From the NCBI GenBank assembly GCA_015680685.1, contig MNCI01003573.1, positions 519,804-583,803 of the forward strand: DNA of 64,000 nucleotides, given 5' to 3'. This DNA is from Gnetum montanum (lineage: Eukaryota > Streptophyta > Gnetopsida > Gnetales > Gnetaceae). The notes beneath the pieces are model-generated. The model was not told the DNA's origin, did not search any database, and worked only from the letters and a program-made list of their open reading frames with translations. Every line of letters begins with the position of its first letter. The first letter of the stretch is position 1. Shown in pieces: positions 11,426-22,342 of the stretch. A program made the translations under genes and the position numbers.

Positions 11426-11929
11426 GTCGTATTTGCATTGTGAAAATGTAGATCACTCTACATGTGAAAACTTTATCATCTTTTCCTATGAATCTGGTGT
11501 CCCTATTGGTCATGATGAGCTTGTCCTGTTGGTCATGCTGAGCTTGTCCTGTGAGGTCACGCTAAGCTTGTTCTGTGTCACACTATGGTTCGATCGGTTT
11601 GGTCATGCTGTGTTTGTATCACGCCAGTCATGCTGTGGTTCGATCGGTTTGGTCATGCTGTGTTTGTGTCACATCGGTCACGCTGCAACTGGTTGCAATC
11701 CAACTCCATTCATCAAGCCTAGTCTACCCATGTTCATCATGAAATCCTTCCAAATCAACCTAGTAACACTACCAATTGCTGAAACTTTAAATCCTATGAC
11801 TGCTATGGAATCTATAACCATTATTGAACACATAAATCCTCAAGGCCCTACATGCTAGTCACTCAGGCTACAGGGCAAAGGCCCTATTCATGCGACTCTT
11901 ACATCCGAACAATATAACTTTAAATGTGT

Positions 11930-14060
11930 CAAAATCCAATCCAACCTACCCATTGATCGTGTAGAGAGGGAAGCTAAGTGAGAATATGAATTTATCCACA
12001 AAGGAGAACATGAGTTCATCCCTTCAGCATTTGACATAATCTGACTATTTGAAAACCATCATAAACTCATATCCCAGCTTCTTATGGCTAGAAGTCAAGC
12101 CTTACAGCTACCGCTAATGGAGCCCCAAGATGAGGAAGACGATTTTGTAGCCTAATCTGAACATGGAGATTCCTACCATACTGTCAATCCCCATGCCTAT
12201 ATAGACCCATTATGTCACCCTTTCTTGGAAGAAACTGGGTTTCCTCCTTCATCCACAAACACTCGAGCACCTGTTCCCCGTTCCATTCCTATCTTCTTTG
12301 TGCTCAATAACATTCACTCTGATGCGTCCACTTCCATAATTCCTCCACAAGTACAGTCCCAAAAACTCCCCCAAACCAACACAAGGTCAATCTTTTGACC
12401 TCAAGTAATTGGAATTCCATCAGTCATACCAGCTTCCACATCCACCCATTACATACCCTATGTGCAGATCCATGGGGCACCATTGATTACCCTAACCCAA
12501 CATGTTCACGATGTTACTTCACAACCTGTCGCCGGGCAGTGGGTTCCACTGGCTATAGTCTTAGTCCAAAATACTATCTCGCCACAACCAACATCAGCCC
12601 AACAACCTCCCTTTCCACCAACAATGCAACAATTAAACCATTATCATTCACAATCTATGATATCCACTGGTTTTCCTACTGCCCAAGAATGGGCAAACAC
12701 ACAAAAAATGATGCACTCATTGGCAAAAGAATTGAAATGCCTTAAAACTATGAACATGGAGGAAGTCAAGGTACTAGATTCCTATCAAGATGACCCAATT
12801 GACCCCTCAGTTCCACCCTTGACCTTGCCAAAAGGAGTCTCATTACCTCAACTGACCAAGTACAATGGGTAAGGAGACCCAAATGCCCACCTAGTGACAT
12901 TTAGAACTGAAAGTCTTTTACTTCAAGCATGGCCCCATGTAATTTTGTGAGTGTTTGCAATTTCCTTAACCGGAAAAGCCTTAGACTAGTACCGATCTTT
13001 ACCTCATAGCTCCATATCTTCTTTAGAGAATTTTTTGCATCAGTTTGTCACTTGTTTCAAGTACAATTTGAAACCTAAATCCACGTTAGATAGCTTGATT
13101 CAGGTTAAACAAGTGCCATTAGAGCCAGTGTAGAAATTTATCCAACGATTGAGTATAGCCTTAAATGAACTTCATGAACCTATCCCCGAAACATATTTAC
13201 TCACCATCCTTAAATCGGCTGTGAATGACTTTATTAAGTCAAAAATTTACTACCTGAAAGCCTGCACATTGAGCCAAGAATTCGTGCAAATCAAAGACAT
13301 AGAAGAAGCGGCTCAAACAAGTAATGACCTAGCCTACTCAACCTTTAGGAGCCAACATACTAGGAAAGATAAATTCAAAATGACGATAGCAGTAGTGGCT
13401 GAAACAGCCCGACCTAGTCATCCAGGACAAAAAGAAAAACAACCTACTACCCCAAATAGCTATGAAAGAAACACACTCACTCCTACACCCGAAAATTCCT
13501 CAAATAGAAACAACAACACAGGTCATGCCCGTACATTCGAAAGAAAGGACCCCACTCAATACACACCATTGCCCATGAAGCCTTCACAATTTCTTGACCA
13601 ACTTCTAAAGGCCAGGCTAATTTAACACAAACAAATGTCTCCTACGGCTTTTCAAGGCCATGATCGATTTTGTGAATTGGCCAAAAATCTAGCCTTAGCA
13701 ACAGCCAACGAACCCCCCATTCTAAAAGGCTTTAAGTTGGATAGGTTTTGTGAATATCACCAATGACCTAGTCATGGGACTGATTACTGCTTTACATTGA
13801 AACATGATATACAACGCATGATTGATAGGGGCAAAGTAGTGTTCGATGAGGCAAACCTAGTAAGACCCCAAAATCAATCCATGGGGGTCTACAAGGATCC
13901 TATCAATACTAACGATGCACCATATGTGATTAATACTATCCATGTGGAAGATAGACAAAATTCTCCTCAAAAACCTTTTGTGAATCACAGGCCTTCAGAA
14001 AACACACCTATCCCAACATATCCTCAAACTCCTTTCACCATGCGCACATCCCCCACATAG
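11930..14060 (+). pseudogene. Gag (Tat copy 2), interrupted
   Basis: A proline/glutamine-rich N-terminal part (12,180-12,720) leads into a retrotransposon gag core: QLTKYNG, GDPNAHLVTFRTESLLL, SLTGKALD*YRSLPHSSI, FLHQFVTCFKYNL and KFIQRLSIALNELHEPIPET. Downstream, FCEYHQ*PSHGTDYCFTLKH (13,750-13,800) is a zinc-knuckle-like motif (Cys-x2-His, His-x4-Cys). Gag would form the particle that packages the RNA. Stops occur near 11,980, 12,870, 12,947, 13,132, 13,623 and 13,765. The longest uninterrupted pieces are 12,462-12,872 and 13,149-13,625. Confidence 0.85.
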
Positions 14061-14411
14061 GTGAGATCATTCGTTATTCGTGTACCTCCTTCTATTGTAG
14101 CCAAAACTACACCATTTGAAAATCAACCCACTCCCTTTGTGATTTAGGTGTCAAAATGCCCTGATACACAAACCACCTCCATGCCCCCGCGACCTCTATG
14201 AGAATGTCTTGCCGATAGACTAACAAGAGAACACATGGAAAGAGGAAACCATCAATACAAATTAGGACCACCAAAATCAACAATCCTAAATGCTATTCCT
14301 ATGGGTCTGCCCATTAATGAGCCTAGTACGAGCCATCAAAATAGGGATAATGTCACAAGTCATGTCCCAAATTAAAATCCTTCAGTAAAAACCCCTCCAT
14401 GGGAAATACGA

Positions 14412-15416
14412 ATGCTGGGTCAAATGGACCGAATCTCTACAGACAGGGATGCCCCAAATTGTAAAGACCTAGCAAATGCGTTGACACAGGTCACACAAGC
14501 TTTCAAAAAAAATAATATTTCTTTAAGCCTGTATGATCGAGTAATGACTTCACTAGTACATCGAGAAGCTCTTATAAGTATGTTAACTTCAATTCCTATT
14601 AGTGAGGACCTTCCTGTAGATGAACCATCCATTCAAGCAGTATTGTCCACACAATCTTAGGAATCAAAGACTACATCCCTAGAGTTTCACACTAAGGACA
14701 TTAAGCTAGATGAGAAAATAGGAGAAGTTACTACAACTCCTACGTTCATAATGATACAGGTTAATCATTTCAAGATACGTAGGGTGCATGTTGATGATGG
14801 TGTAGAAACCAATGTAATACCTCTTTCCATCATCAAAAAACTAGGACTCACTGAACAAATACAGCCCATGACGAACTCCTTTCTAAAATCCTTTAGTGGT
14901 TCCTGTGTTGGAGTGAGGGGTATGGTTACCTTAGATTTCATAGCCGGGGACCAATTTCCCACATTAGCTGAATTCATAGTAGTCAATGAAATGCCAGGGT
15001 TTAATACGATCCTAGGACATCCCTGGCTGGCTCAGCTTAAAGCTGTTTCCTCACCAATCCATCAAGAGATCCACCTACCTTACAAGGGTGATGAAATTGT
15101 CATATATGGGGATGCAATAGTACCGCCTACTTCCTCACGCCCTAGAGTAGATCAAGAGTCAAAAATTGAGGTCATTGAGCCCAAGCAAGACACCATGAGC
15201 ATATCTCAAAGCATAAATCCAATGTTAGCTCCCAATCCTATTGAAAATGAAGAAACACTAGACAACACGAACATAGGTACCATCCCTACTAGTGTCTCCT
15301 GGTCAGAATTACCCTTTGATATCACCGATGAAGGAGAAGGTGAATATAAAATCTTACCTGCATGTTCAACCCCACATGTTAAACTACAAAGGAATAAAAA
15401 GCAAATCAATAAATAG
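14412..15416 (+). pseudogene. Pre-protease linker and aspartic protease (Tat copy 2)
   Basis: The piece 14,412-14,660 (DLANALTQVTQAF..., ISMLTSIPISEDLPV) is the linker found before the protease in this lineage; it ends in a stop. The protease frame 14,751-15,416 reads RRVHVDDGVETNVIPLSII, the aspartic-protease active-site region with DDG in place of the commoner D(T/S)G, then LKSFSGSCVGVRGMVTLDF and NTILGHPWLAQLKAV. This enzyme would cleave the gag-pol polyprotein. The C-terminal ~100 residues are acidic and unrecognised. The protease segment itself is open for 221 codons. Confidence 0.85.
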
Positions 15417-15418
15417 AA

Positions 15419-15530
15419 TTAAACTATGAACTGTCTGAAATGACGTTAAACTACGAACTATCCGAAATGACGTTAAACTATGAATTGTCCGAAATGAAGT
15501 TAAACTAAAAAAATATCCAAAATGACATTA
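15419..15530 (+). repeat. Four tandem 27-bp units after the protease
   Basis: TTAAACTA recurs at 15,419, 15,446, 15,473 and 15,500 (27 bp apart), then a weaker copy at 15,528. Each unit reads roughly TTAAACTACGAACTATCCG followed by AAATGACG. Single TTAAACT-type boxes continue to about 15,650. It begins immediately after the end of the protease frame and opens the 2 kb non-pol spacer. Confidence 0.85.
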
Positions 15531-16022
15531 AACCACCTTTGGCCCACCATGGCATAAAACTAGTAATCCTTTCTTTCTTTAACAATGGATGCAACAGTCC
15601 ATCAAGACTTTAAATTGATGTACCAAGCTCGAAATAGCTTTAAACTAGAACCAACAAGTTACAAAATTATGAACTTCCATCCTTTTACATTGAATTTTTG
15701 CTTACAAGTTATGATTTAGATTCTTGCATGGTTGTTGCCTCCTTTTCCAAGTATTTACCTTACATCTCGCTTTACACTTTAGAAATTTATGTTACATTTA
15801 GTTGCGCCATATATTCGAGAAAACAAAGAAAAAAAATAAAAAACATGAAAAATAACAAAAATATTTACATAAAACATCAAGATAACGAAGGAATGCAACC
15901 ATTTTATACCACAATTAAATTCAGGCCATTACATCAATCTTTATACATTCCATCAAACATCCAAAAATCAAAAAAGAAAAAGAAAAAAACAACAAACGAC
16001 TTAAGCTTGACTAATGCAAAGC

Positions 16023-16640
16023 TCATAAGTGGGGTTGATCCCCAAGATCCTCTCCCTCAGCAGGACCTCCCTCCACTCTAAACAATCCCTCATCGATATT
16101 ACTGATGAAGGCTAGTATATCCTGTGTAGCCCCAGGCAAAACAGTCTTAATAATATCATGAGCAATCTGTTCACTTAGATGAGACCATATGACAACACTG
16201 AAATTTTGTAGTATAAATGAGAAGAAAAAACTAGTGCCGGGACAAAACCATATTGCATGGGGCCCAATCTGCATGTCATAAGGGGGTGTGTCTGGCCCAA
16301 GGGGGCCAAATCAAGCTAGTACCCTGATGACTCAATAACAAGGAGAGAAGATTTAGGTCCCCTGCACATAACTGCAAAATTGGGTAAGTGAAAATCCAAG
16401 AACTAGCAACAGATCAACATCACATAAAAACAAAAAACAAAAAAAAAACAAAAAAAAATTAGGGGCAAAGAATTTACCTATGCAGGGCCTTCATCCACGA
16501 TGGAACCCTGATTTGGGGAAGACGTTGGAGGAGCTCTTCACTCTCCTTCACGAACATTAGGGCTGCCTACTTCCTCCTCTTGCCCCTAGTTGCTTTCTCC
16601 TTACCCTTATCTTTCATGGTCACGCTGACGCTGATGCGAA
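16023..16640 (-). pseudogene. Antisense FCP1/NIF-like (HAD-fold) reading frame inside Tat copy 2
   Basis: On the minus strand, an ATG at about 16,619 opens MKDKGKEKATRGKRRK, a stop, then ESEELLQRLPQIRVPSWMKA, followed by a possible GT donor at about 16,479. A possible TTATGTGCAG acceptor sits near 16,360. The next segment reads PKSSLLVIESSGY and, after a shift, WFCPGTSFFFSFILQNFSVV, IWSHLSEQIAHDIIKTVLPG and FISNIDEGLFRVEGGP, ending at 16,023. The order of an LLV(D)xxG(x)LLD-like motif followed by (R)PG..FF.F..QNF.V.(I)WS is that of FCP1/NIF-type phosphatase domains. A relative lies at 61.4 kb. The acidic catalytic residues are degraded. The family call is by pattern only. Confidence 0.5.
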
Positions 16641-16699
16641 TGCTCACGTTGCACTCTGGAAATTACGTTGTTCTCCCAATCGCTAGCAACTCACAATGA

Positions 16700-17429
16700 C
16701 CAAAATGAGGCTTTCTTTTTCAAAATTCTCTTTTCTATCCCTCCCTAGTAATTTAATTTTATTTATTTGATTTTTGACCATTTTATTTTAATTCATCTCC
16801 TCATTTTAACTACATGTTGTCCAAAGCTATCTTTTGCCTTATGCTTGCCCAAACTTCCTTGTCATTCCAATCCCCCAAAATTGGGCCCAAAATTTCTTAT
16901 GAACAAAGGAGGAAAGTGCTGAAAATCAACAAAAATAAATAAACATACATAAACACTTGAAAATTTCATAAAATTTCATAAAAATTTAAAATTTAAATAT
17001 AGAGTTTAAAAGTTAAAAATATTTTAAAATTTAAAAATAGTGCGTACACTCAGTTCAAATGGCAAGTCAACATGTGGCCCTGTATGGCCTTAAACTGCCA
17101 TAACTTCCACTGCATCTCCTAAATTTGTCAGTACACAACTTAATTATCCTATGTTCGTTTGCACTTTGTAACTCTCCTACCAAAGGGAGTGTCTCTTATT
17201 TCACTCCTGTTTTAATTGGCAAGAGTGAGCACCATGGCCACCAACAACATCCTCTTAATATTGTCTCTCAACAGACCATATGGAGATGTAGAAAGAGCAA
17301 TCCACCCAGAATCTTTGGATCTTAATCCATCCATCTATACCGATTTGATAGCCTCCACTCAAGAAATGTCATACTAGCCTAAAAATGTAGCTAAAACTCT
17401 AGATTTAGAAGCTAACAATATCACTGAAG
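16700..17429. other. Spacer between antisense frame and RT
   Basis: AT-rich, with an AAATTTAAAA-type low-complexity run at 16,965-17,040. No protein similarity was recognised on either strand. In Ogre-type relatives an intron lies between protease and RT, and this spacer occupies the same place. Confidence 0.5.
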
Positions 17430-18990
17430 ATTGTAATCCCCATTACCACAGTTAATGATGAAGCTAGAACCTTGAATTTAAGTGCCTTACTAGATCCGCA
17501 ACTCATAGGTGACATCACTCAGGTTTTAAAAGATAACATAAAAACATTCACATGGTCATATACAAACATGTCGGGACTAGACCCTTGGATCATCCAACAA
17601 AACATTATTCTTGATGAAAAAATTAAACCAGTGAAGCAAAAAGCATGAAAGCTTAGACCCGAAGTGGCATTAGCAGTCTACACTAAAATCACAAAGCTCT
17701 ACCAAGCCGGTTTCATTCGAGCCATCGACTATTTTGATTGGGTATCAAACATTGTTGTAGTCCCCAAGAAGAATGGTAGTATATGCATATGCATATATTT
17801 CTACGATCTCAATGTAGCCACTATAAAAGATGATTTCCTGTTACCTAGCATTGATCAACTTATTGACACGACTGCAGGGCATGCGCTATTGTCCTTCATG
17901 GACGGATTTTTGGGCTACAATCAAATAAGAATTAATCCAGAGCATCAACTTAGGAAAAATTTTATGACACCTTGGGGGACATTCTATTACACAATGATGC
18001 CATTTGACCTTAAAAATGCAGGTGCCACATATCAGCGAGTAATGATATACATATTTAGCGATTACATGCTCAATTTTCTCAATGATTATGTCGACGATAT
18101 AGCAGTCAAATATAAAACAACTGAACAACATGCAAAAGATCTAGACTTAGTGCTTAAATGTTGTCTCAAATATGACCTTAGGTTCAACCCAAAAAAGTGT
18201 GTCTTTGGTGTTAAAATGGGAAAAATGCTTGGTTTCCTAGTTTCTGAAATAGGGATACAGGTAGACCCTGATAAGGTTAAAGCAATAACCAATATGCAAC
18301 CTCCAAGAAACCTCACCAAACTACGTGGCCTCCAAGGTAGACTGCAATTTATTAGATGCTTTATTGAAAGGCTGATAGATAAGTTGAGTCCCATGCAACA
18401 TCTATTACGAAAGAATATACATTTCCAATGGAATCAACAATGCCAAGAAGCGTTCGAGAACATAAAACAAGAGTTTTCCCAACTACCAATTGTTTATCCT
18501 CCACAAAGTGACAAACCTTTCTACATCTATCTTGCAACTTCTGGTTCCTCCATCACATCCATGCTTTGTCAAAAATGTCAAGATGGAGTCGAGATCCATG
18601 TATATTATCTAAGCTATGCTTTAATAGCCTATGAAAAACGATATAACGAAGTAGAAAAATCATGCCTCAACCTCATCTTTTCCTTGAAGAAATGGTGGCA
18701 TTATCTCTTCCATAATCATGTTTACAACATTTGTAAGGATAATGTTCTCTGTGCCATCACTAATAACATCTATGAGTCAAGTAGGCTAGCTAGGTGGAAA
18801 GTGATGATTGCAGAGTTTAATTTGCACTATGTCGCTCAATCTTCCACAAAAAGTCAAGCAATAGCCATGCAACTAACCATCTCGCCGATGCACGATCAAG
18901 CAACAATAAATCCCAAATTTCCAGATGAAAATATTAACAGTGTAGATGTCGTACCTGATGATTATGAGGCAATCCTCTACTTCGATGGAG
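17430..18990 (+). pseudogene. Reverse transcriptase and gypsy RNase H (Tat copy 2)
   Basis: One frame reads LLDPQLIGDITQVLKDNIKT, TWSYTNMSGLDP, a stop at 17,646, then LRPEVALAVYTKI, VVVPKKNGSICICIYFYDLN, LLSFMDGFLGYNQIRI, FMTPWGTFYYTMMPFDLKN, NDYVDDIAVKYKT (YxDD catalytic core present) and the thumb. The gypsy RNase H follows (FYIYLATSGSSITSMLCQK, YEKRYNEVEKSCLNLIFSLK, RLARWKVMIAEFNLHYVAQS). The catalytic aspartates of RT are present; FRDLN has become FYDLN at a normally conserved position. The piece 17,664-19,004 is open for 446 codons. Confidence 0.93.
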
Positions 18991-19300
18991 CTTCAACCTC
19001 TTGAGGAGGAAGTGCTGCAGCCATTTTAACATACCCCTCTGGAGAAATCCAACCCTTCACCTACTGCTTAACCTTTCCTTGCACCAATACTGTGGTAGAA
19101 TACGAAGGTCTTCTTCGAGGCCTTCAAGTAGCATTAACTTTGGGAATCTCATGCCTTGTAGTTCGAGGAGATTCACAATTGGTCATTAATCAAGTCACTG
19201 AGGTTTATGCATGCAAAGCTCTCCATTTGAAACTGTATTGGGGTTTGACCAAACATTTGGTAAGGTAACTAGCAGAAGTAGATATGCAACATGTCCCCAG
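18970..19300 (+). pseudogene. Second RNase H (aRH) domain, Tat copy 2
   Basis: In frame with RT: LYFDGASTS, stop at 19,002, GGSAAAILTYPSGEIQPFTY, NTVVEYEGLLRGLQVALTLG, VVRGDSQLVINQV, then a stop at 19,266 and MQHVPRSENTITDALATL. The Asp (FDG), Glu (EYEG) and Asp (GDSQ) of the RNase H active site are all visible. This extra domain, nearer to cellular/archaeal-type RNase H than to the gypsy one, defines the Tat lineage. The two stops would truncate pol before integrase. Confidence 0.9.
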
Positions 19301-20702
19301 AAGCGAGAACACAATTACTGATGCACTTGCCACACTACCCTTAAACATAACACCCAAAATGTTCCATGCATTGCTTAGCTCTATAACAAGTTGTGCCAAA
19401 CCTATAGTTAACACTCTAGATGCAATACCTATAGCATCCGTCAGTACAACACATGCAATAGAATGGTATGATGACATAAAAGAATATCTTCTAAGAGGCG
19501 AACCTCCACAACACTTGAAAAATGCTCAAAAAGACATTGTACGAAAACATTCCCACCAATACGCATTAATGGGAGATGCCCTATGTCATAAATCATATGA
19601 AGGTATTCTACTAATGTGCATTAGTAGCATTGATGATCAAAAAATTGTAGAACAAATCAACGAAGGACTTTGTGGAGGACACATAGCACCTAAAGCAATG
19701 GAAACAAAGATTAGGTGCTTAGGTTACTACTGGCCACACATGGAATATGATTGCATCTCCAAGGTTAGAACATGTGACATTTGCCAAAAGCATGATAATC
19801 TGATACATGTGCCACCTAATAAACTACATACAACACAAATCACATGGCCATTCCAAAAATGGGGATTATACTTAATTGGATCAATAACACCATCATCCTC
19901 TGTGGGACATAGCTTTATCATCACTGCAACTAAATATTTCACTAAATGGGTAGAAGCTATTCCCCTTAGGAAGACCACGTCAAAGCACATTTGCACCTTC
20001 ATAATGGAAGATATTGTGACTCGTTTTGGTATTCCAATGACCATCATTACCGACAATGGGCCACAATTCAGCAATGCAGATACCAAAAGATTTTGTGAAA
20101 GTCTAGGCATTAAACATGCATTTTCATCACCTTACTACCCACAGAGCAATGGTCAAATGGAGACTACAAACAAAACTGTCATCATGGTGCTCAAAAAGAT
20201 GCTGAATCAGAGCAAGAAATGATGGCATGAACAATTAGTCTACGCATTGTGGGCTTATAGAATGACACATCAAACATCCACAGGTAAAACTCCATATAGT
20301 ATTGTATATAGATCTGAAGCTATTTTACCTTTAGAATTATAGGTTCCCTCATTACGGATAACTCTCTTTGGCCTCCTCAATGAAAGTCAAAACAATGAAC
20401 TACACATAGCTAACCTTGACTCGGTAGAGGAGGAACGTGTACGAACACTTGATCAAATTGAATGGTACCAAAAACAACAGAGGCAAAGGCACAAGCACGA
20501 TCTCCATAAACACTTGATCAAAGAAGGAGATCTAGTCCTTAAGGCTGCCCAAGAACATTCAGATAAATTATCATCCAACTGGGAAGGGCCTTACTTAGTC
20601 ACCAAGGCATACAATAATGGAGCATTCAAACTAGCTAACATGGATGGAAACGAGTTCGCCAATCCTACAAACCACTTGTACTTGAAAAGGTACTATGTTT
20701 GA
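19301..20702 (+). pseudogene. Integrase (Tat copy 2) with altered first catalytic residue
   Basis: Shows the zinc-binding N-terminus (GLCGGHIAPKAMETKIRCLG, CDICQKH), then WGLYLIGSITPSSSVG, FTKWVEAIPLRKTTSK, TRFGIPMTIITDNGPQF, YYPQSNGQMETTNKTV, and the C-terminal part (LIKEGDLVLKAAQEHSDKL, NWEGPYLVTKAY, NPTNHLYLKRYY). The usual WGLDLIGP aspartate is tyrosine (TAC at 19,869-19,871), while the DNG aspartate and the ME glutamate remain. Stops lie at 20,220 and 20,340. Integrase would insert the cDNA copy; this one lacks one of three metal ligands. Confidence 0.93.
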
Positions 20703-20721
20703 CAAACTTGAGGTACGTCAT

Positions 20722-20911
20722 AGTCTTGGAATCATGACTTAAAACTAATACCACAGAGTAGTCCTGGCATCATAACTTAAAATGAATACCACAGAGTAGT
20801 CCTGACATCATGACTTAAAACTGATACCATAGAGCAGTCCTGGCATCATGAATTAAAACTAATACCACAGAGTAGTCCTGACATCATGAATTAAACTTAA
20901 TACCATAGAGC
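20722..20911 (+). repeat. Five tandem 38-bp units downstream of pol
   Basis: Units start at 20,722, 20,760, 20,798, 20,836 and 20,874, exactly 38 bp apart, each reading roughly AGTCCTGGCATCATGACTTA then AAACTAATACCACAGAGT. Single (T/C)TAAACTA boxes continue to about 21,125. No spacer-repeat alternation is present, so this is not a CRISPR-like array. It lies in the 3' untranslated part of the retrotransposon RNA. Confidence 0.92.
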
Positions 20912-21659
20912 TCTATCTGGTATGACACTAAACTACTACATCTGTCCACCATGACATGAAACTAGCATGCAGAGTCCACTAAGACTATAAACTAGTTTGC
21001 CTCTTCACAATCCGCTATGACTATAAACTAGCAATGCATCATTCGCTACGACGCTAAAATGGCACCGTCCAAGGGGTTATGATGCAAAACTAATCCACAA
21101 TAGTCTACTAAGACTATAAACTGGTGACATCATCAATGACCAAGCAAAACTTGAAAAGATGTGTCGCTGCAATCGACTGTTCATGTTCCACAAAGACTTG
21201 CTGCATGATTTATCTCATGGGATCTAATAAAGCCAATGTTGTTCATGATTCTATCTGCTTTGAAAATTGCACGCGATGACTCCATCTCCTTGTTTAAAGT
21301 GTTTCGTTGACTATTTCATTTGTGGTTTTCTTATCTTCTTGGAGTTGTGTTTGTAGGATGACACTTTTGAGGCATTCGTGCATAGATGCACTTCATCATG
21401 ATGACAAGGTATCACATTTTTTCTGATGCACGTAACTGGGTTAATCAATCTGTTCATAAGTACATTCCCAACTCCTGATGCATCCCCTATTTTCCCCATC
21501 ATGTTTCAATTATCCTACTCAGTTATACCCCCAGATACATTCCACTTAGCTCAATACTCTTGATACACTATTGCGCACTATAACTCCCTAAGCAGTTGCA
21601 ATGCAAAACATAGTACATAATGCATGACATAAAATGAAAGCACTTGAACACGAGCATAG

Positions 21660-21800
21660 CACTAAAAGCAAGCTCTTTCAAAAAGACCAAAGAGAAAAAG
21701 AAAAATAAAAGAAAAAGAAAGATAAAGAAAGAAAAAAATAAAAGAAAAGAAGAAACAAACAAGAAAAACAAAAAGGAAAAAGAAAAAAAAAGGTCAAAGA
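21660..21800 (+). repeat. A/G-rich polypurine stretch
   Basis: About 130 bases made almost wholly of A and G (AAAGAAAAAGAAAGATAAAG and similar) in the 3' non-coding part of Tat copy 2. It is open as a lysine-rich frame on the plus strand, which is a composition effect and not a gene. Confidence 0.85.
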
Positions 21801-22328
21801 GAAAAATGCACGAAAAAGGTCTTCATGACCTCGTCGACATCATAAACCATGGATTTTTAGCTCTTCTCATACAAGCCCCAAGCGAGAAGGCAATTATCTT
21901 GAAAAATAGTTACACTCGTGTCTCAAAGCGACCATGTTGCACATCATCGTGTGGCTTTGTCTATTCACAACAGGCCTTGCAAATACTCTATAAGAGTCCC
22001 ATTTCTCCAAAGAATGCACCTCCTATGTTTTGGTTTCGAGTCTGTTGAAAACCCAGCTGTTGACAAGGACCAATGACATAACTTGTTCACAAGAGAACAT
22101 TCCTCTCCCACAAATCCTAGCAGCAATCATAGCCCTTAACCTCCTGTCTTCCCTGGTTACAATTGATTTCCTTGCATCTTGAACCACATTTCCTCAATCC
22201 CATGTACTTTTGAAAATGGTGCGATGACACTCAGCCAAGGGCCGACGGTTAATTTTTGATGCTTTGTTGTTCATGGTGTTTTGCACTTCTTTGTCGACGC
22301 CTCTTGGGTGGATTCCTCCAGATGTCAA

Positions 22329-22342
22329 CAAAGAGAGGCCAA
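22329..22342 (+). promoter_or_regulatory. Polypurine tract before the 3' LTR (Tat copy 2)
   Basis: CAAAGAGAGGCCAA immediately precedes the TG that starts the 3' LTR. Its position and purine content fit the plus-strand primer. The corresponding place in copy 1 reads AATAAATAGGGGCCA. Confidence 0.75.

Noticed and set aside
14420-14986. Minus-strand open frames opposite the pre-protease and protease region
   Set aside because: Shadows of the plus-strand protease reading frame with no recognisable content.
20722-20911. CRISPR-like array
   Set aside because: Units are directly adjacent with no unique spacers, in a plant retrotransposon 3' region; simple tandem repeat.
21644-22048. Lysine-rich 134-codon frame
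   Set aside because: Produced by the A/G-rich tract; no domain and it lies in the retrotransposon 3' non-coding region.
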